Shown piece after piece: positions 6,836-9,212 of a DNA stretch of 9,212 nt (the first letter of the stretch is position 1; every line of letters begins with the position of its first letter). Origin of the DNA: Chloroflexota bacterium (GTDB taxonomy: Bacteria; Chloroflexota; Dehalococcoidia; DSTF01; RBG-16-68-14); the NCBI GenBank assembly GCA_022561355.1, contig JADFRJ010000082.1, positions 1 to 9,212 on the forward strand, in the 5' to 3' direction. The notes under the pieces were generated by a model. The model worked only from the letters and a program-made list of their open reading frames with translations, did no database searches and was not told where the DNA came from. The position numbers and the translations under genes were made by a program.

Positions 6836-6870
6836 GGCCGCATCCTTGAGCTTCGCCGGTCTACTGTCAT
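6832..6870 (-). CDS. Possible 12-codon leader ORF ahead of infC
   Basis: On the minus strand ATG 6870 opens a 12-codon frame (MTVDRRSSRMRP) that ends with TAG at 6834-6832. That TAG overlaps the proposed infC AUA start as ATAG. The predicted transcript start lies only four to six bases ahead of its ATG, so it could be read as a nearly leaderless ORF. It could deliver terminating ribosomes to the AUA codon. A frame this short can occur by chance, so the call is tentative. Confidence 0.3.
   Translation of the reverse strand: MTVDRRSSRMRP
6843..6847 (-). promoter_or_regulatory. Shine-Dalgarno deciding the infC AUA start
   Basis: AAGGA on the minus strand (6847-6843) stands seven bases before ATA at 6835-6833, the best spacing for ribosome binding. 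No comparable site precedes ATG 6751. Confidence 0.6.
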
Positions 6871-6881
6871 ACTAGGCGGTA

Positions 6882-6911
6882 ATCATAGCGAATCGCCGAA
6901 TCTAGCGTCAA
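6882..6911 (-). promoter_or_regulatory. Sigma70-type promoter of infC-rpmI-rplT
   Basis: On the minus strand TTGACG (6911-6906) and TATGAT (6887-6882) are separated by 18 bases; the -10 is one mismatch from consensus and the -35 also one. The -35 lies only eight bases past the end of the biotin carrier gene. The predicted start near 6876-6874 leaves a leader of about 40 bases before the infC AUA codon, too short for a large structured L20-type leader. Confidence 0.65.
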
Positions 6912-6919
6912 CGCGCAAT

Positions 6920-7438
6920 TTACAGCACGACGAGCAGCTTGGTTCCCTGCTCAACGCGCTCGCCGACTGACGTGTATACGGCCTTCACGGTTCCCGCCCG
7001 GCGGGCATGGAGATCGTTCTGCATCTTCATCGCCTCGATGACGATCACCACCTGGCCCTTCTCTACCTCGTCGCCCGGTTCAACCATGACATCCTGAACG
7101 ACTCCGGCCATGGGTGAGGTGAGGACCCACTCTCCATCTTCGGTTTCGGCGTCCAGGTCGGCAGCTTCGCCTTCCGGCCGGCGGCCCCGTAGCGGGCCGG
7201 GTGTCGTGATGGCGAAGGAGCGTGTGCCCATGACGATGTGGTAGCTATTGGGCCCCTCCTCAGCGAAGACATCGGAGGGTTTCTTGTCGAGCAGCAGCGA
7301 ATAGCGGGCGCTATCACCCATGCGCTCGAGTTCGAGTTGGTACCAGGTATCGCCGAGCTTGACGCGGTAGCCGCCGTCCTGCTCCTCGACCTCTAGTTCA
7401 TGCTCCTCGCCGCCCAGCGTCAGCTTGTACGTTGCCAT
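6920..7438 (-). CDS. accB: Acyl-CoA carboxylase biotin carboxyl carrier protein
   Basis: This 172-residue protein carries biotin, which accC carboxylates and a carboxyltransferase then uses to make malonyl-CoA or a related acyl-CoA product. The C-terminal biotinyl domain (about 103-172) has the SPMAG turn (108-112) and EAMKMQ (135-140), with Lys138 the expected biotinylation site. The first 95 residues are a beta-rich region resembling the bridging (BT-like) domain of propionyl-CoA-type carboxylase alpha subunits rather than the Ala/Pro-rich linker of E. coli AccB, so the symbol is approximate. It begins four bases after the accC stop, with only a weak GGTGG upstream, so the two are probably translated together. 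No carboxyltransferase gene is in the window. Confidence 0.92.
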   Translation of the reverse strand: MATYKLTLGGEEHELEVEEQDGGYRVKLGDTWYQLELERMGDSARYSLLLDKKPSDVFAEEGPNSYHIVMGTRSFAITTPGPLRGRRPEGEAADLDAETEDGEWVLTSPMAGVVQDVMVEPGDEVEKGQVVIVIEAMKMQNDLHARRAGTVKAVYTSVGERVEQGTKLLVVL

Positions 7439-7442
7439 GCGC

Positions 7443-8969
7443 CTAGGACCGCCACCCGCGGCGCTGCGCGAGCGAGCGGCCTCCGAGGAATCGCTCCCGG
7501 CCGGCTGAGCGCCAGTGGTCCGCCGGGCCGGAGGTAGTGCTTCCGGCAGGAGGCCGGCGCTTCCTCCGGTGAGCGAGCACAGCGGCGACGAGCAAGGCGG
7601 TCTTCTCGTCTGGATGCCCGTCTGGGTCCTCCATCTCGAACTCTTCTTCGAGCCAGCTCGTGTGAAATTCGCCGCGGAGGAATCGCTCGTCGGACAGGAG
7701 CTGGAGATGAAACGGAATGTTGGTCTGAATGCCCACGACGACGTACTCGTTGAGCGCCCGGATCATGCGCTGGATCGCCATGTCGCGGTCGGCGCCCCAC
7801 GTGATCAGCTTCGCGAGCATCGGGTCGTAGTGATAGGCGACCTCCCCGCCGCTGAAGAGCGAAGAGTCCACGCGAACCCCTGGGCCTGACGGCTCTTCCA
7901 CCCAGTCGACGCGCCCGAGCGACGGTAGGAAGTTGTTGTAGGGGTCCTCCGCCGCGATCCGGCATTCGATCGCGTGGCCGGTGGGCTTGATGTCCTCCTG
8001 TGAGAACCCGAGCGCTTCTCCCGAAGCGATGCGGATCTGGTCGGCGACGATGTCGCGGCCAATGCAAAGCTCCGTGACCGGGTGCTCCACCTGCAGGCGG
8101 GTGTTGACCTCCAGGAAGTAGAAGTTCTTGTCCTCGTCGACGAGGAACTCGACGGTGCCGGCGTTTTCGTACTTGGAGGCCTTGGCCGCTTCGACCGCCG
8201 CCGCCCACATGCGCTGTCGCAGGCCTTCGTCGATCGCGATTGACGGCGTCTCTTCGAGGAGCTTCTGGTGCCGGCGCTGGATCGAACACTCGCGCTCGCC
8301 CAGCGCGACGGCGTTTCCTTTGCTGTCGGCGATCACCTGTACCTCCACGTGCCGGACGCGAGAGAGGTACTTCTCCACGAAGACGGCGCCATGGCCGAAC
8401 GCGGCCGCGGCTTCGCTGGAGGCCATCTTCAGCGCGTTCTCCAGCTCCGACGCTTCGTGGACGAGTCTAATCCCCTTGCCACCGCCGCCGGCGGCAGCCT
8501 TGACCATGACAGGGAAGCCGATCTCCTTGGCGACGCGCGCCGCCTCTTTTGCATCGACTTCGCCCTCTGTGCCCGGCACGACGGGCACGCCGGCCTTCTG
8601 CATGAGACGGCGGGCGGAGACCTTGTCGCCCAGGAGTCGCATCGCCTTGCCGGACGGGCCGATGAACTTCTTGCGCGCCTTCCGGACGGCATCGGCAAAG
8701 TCAGCGTTTTCTCCCAGGAAGCCGTACCCGGGATGGACACCATCAGCTTTAGAGTCCTTGGCTGCCTGCAGGACTTTCGGAATGTTCAGGTAGCTTTCGA
8801 GCGGCGGTCCAGGGCCCAGCAGGTACGCTTCATCCGCGTACCGGACATGGAGCGAAAAGCGGTCGACGTCCGAGTAGACGGCGACCGTCGCGATACCCAT
8901 CTCGCGGCACGTGCGCATGATGCGCAGCGCAATTTCGCCCCGGTTAGCTACGAGGACCTTTTTGATCAT
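7443..8969 (-). CDS. accC: Acyl-CoA/acetyl-CoA carboxylase, biotin carboxylase subunit
   Basis: This 508-residue ATP-grasp enzyme carboxylates biotin on its carrier using ATP and bicarbonate. It has the N-terminal biotin carboxylase domain (KKVLVANRGEIALRI), the glycine-rich ATP loop GGGGKG (161-166), HVEVQVIAD (207-214), ECSIQRRHQK (227-236), the metal-binding EVNTRLQVEHP (287-297) and ECRI (335-338). The C-terminal biotin carboxylase domain continues to about 450. The tail (about 455-508) is Arg-rich and poorly conserved in character. It ends four bases before the carrier gene. The ATG at 8969 gives the standard MIKKVLVANRGE beginning; I see no Shine-Dalgarno or convincing promoter in the 76 bases to the upstream gene. 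Whether the substrate is acetyl-CoA or propionyl-CoA is set by the missing carboxyltransferase. Confidence 0.95.
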   Translation of the reverse strand: MIKKVLVANRGEIALRIMRTCREMGIATVAVYSDVDRFSLHVRYADEAYLLGPGPPLESYLNIPKVLQAAKDSKADGVHPGYGFLGENADFADAVRKARKKFIGPSGKAMRLLGDKVSARRLMQKAGVPVVPGTEGEVDAKEAARVAKEIGFPVMVKAAAGGGGKGIRLVHEASELENALKMASSEAAAAFGHGAVFVEKYLSRVRHVEVQVIADSKGNAVALGERECSIQRRHQKLLEETPSIAIDEGLRQRMWAAAVEAAKASKYENAGTVEFLVDEDKNFYFLEVNTRLQVEHPVTELCIGRDIVADQIRIASGEALGFSQEDIKPTGHAIECRIAAEDPYNNFLPSLGRVDWVEEPSGPGVRVDSSLFSGGEVAYHYDPMLAKLITWGADRDMAIQRMIRALNEYVVVGIQTNIPFHLQLLSDERFLRGEFHTSWLEEEFEMEDPDGHPDEKTALLVAAVLAHRRKRRPPAGSTTSGPADHWRSAGRERFLGGRSLAQRRGWRS

Positions 8970-9045
8970 AGGTTAGTTCGCGTGAAGGAATGTAACACGG
9001 GCGTCGAAGCCCCGCAAGGAATCTTAGCCCGCAGGCCGTAGCCAC

Positions 9046-9212
9046 TCAAGAGCCGCGGTAACCAACCACCTTCGCCAGCTCGATAACCATCAAGATGCCT
9101 CTGTCCTTCTCGGTAAGGTCGCCCAGGGTCGCCTCCGTCGCCTGGATAATCGCATCCACCATGTCGTTCTCGATAATGGCGAACATCGTCTTCCGAGGCG
9201 CGTCGTCTGCTT
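9046..9212 (-). CDS. Probable PII-like protein, C-terminal part (5' partial)
   Basis: The frame is open from the window edge (first whole codon 9210-9208) and ends with TGA at 9048-9046, leaving 54 residues. The visible part reads KTMFAIIENDMVDAIIQATE, a stretch of GDLTEKDRG, then ILMVIELAKVVGYRGS. This alternation of a beta strand, helix, acidic loop and a final strand ending in V-x-G resembles the C-terminal half of short divergent PII/GlnB-like signalling proteins, where the last strand and GxGI-like turn contribute to the ligand pocket. The diagnostic T-loop lies outside the window, so the call is moderate. It sits 76 bases upstream of accC on the same strand. If it is PII-like, a regulatory tie to the carboxylase is possible. 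Confidence 0.5.
   Translation of the reverse strand, partial: ADDAPRKTMFAIIENDMVDAIIQATEATLGDLTEKDRGILMVIELAKVVGYRGS

Noticed and set aside
6836..6881. An L20-binding leader controlling infC-rpmI-rplT
   Set aside because: The predicted leader is about 40 bases and shows no extended helix that could mimic 23S rRNA.
7420..8289. A 289-codon alternate minus frame in the 3' half of accC, as a possible sign of a frameshift
   Set aside because: The accC frame itself stays conserved through residue 450 and its tail keeps a WRSAGRE segment; the other frame shows no carboxylase-like sequence.
8268..9041. A 257-codon plus-strand open frame opposite accC
   Set aside because: It mirrors accC codons on the other strand, with no start signal and no recognisable domain.
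8970..9045. A promoter for accC (TTGCGG-N17-TACATT on the minus strand)
   Set aside because: Both hexamers match consensus poorly, unlike the three strong promoters elsewhere in the window.

Overview
The window is high-GC bacterial chromosome (roughly 60% G+C by eye) carrying almost entirely housekeeping genes. I see no phage, insertion sequence, CRISPR array, tRNA or rRNA. Three features suggest a lineage such as Chloroflexota (Dehalococcoidia-like): short weakly Shine-Dalgarno-driven genes, a PheS with a four-cysteine loop, and a separate biotin carboxylase/biotin carrier pair of the acyl-CoA carboxylase type. This placement is an inference from protein style and gene content, not a proven assignment.

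Layout: the left half reads rightwards and the right half reads leftwards, and they meet tail to tail at 4744-4747. On the + strand are the end of a class III nucleotide cyclase (1-465), a 163-base gap with two hairpins and a clear sigma70-type promoter, then a tight pheS-pheT-GDPD-like operon (629-4747). On the - strand, read from the right edge inwards, are the end of a probable PII-like protein (9212-9046), accC and a biotin carrier gene (8969-6920), infC-rpmI-rplT (6835-5665) and a PAP2-family membrane phosphatase/transferase (5544-4744). The last two of these units have their own promoters. No intergenic stretch exceeds 300 bases.

How the genes fit together: pheS and pheT encode the two subunits of phenylalanyl-tRNA synthetase. 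infC, rpmI and rplT encode initiation factor 3 and ribosomal proteins L35 and L20. In many bacteria these five genes form one cluster; here the two halves face each other, with two probable phosphodiester/phospholipid enzymes (GDPD-like and PAP2) between them. The accC/carrier pair supplies the biotin-carboxylating half of an acyl-CoA carboxylase; no carboxyltransferase gene is in the window.

The most interesting signals are regulatory. infC has no ATG, GTG or TTG that would give a full-length IF3; the best start is an AUA codon with a good Shine-Dalgarno sequence. That AUA overlaps the stop codon of a 12-codon upstream ORF whose ATG sits almost at the predicted transcript 5' end. pheS looks leaderless. 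Three promoters share a TTGAC(C/G)-N18-TATAAT-like architecture. A PII-like gene lies just upstream of accC. I do not see convincing evidence for a wholly new multi-gene system.
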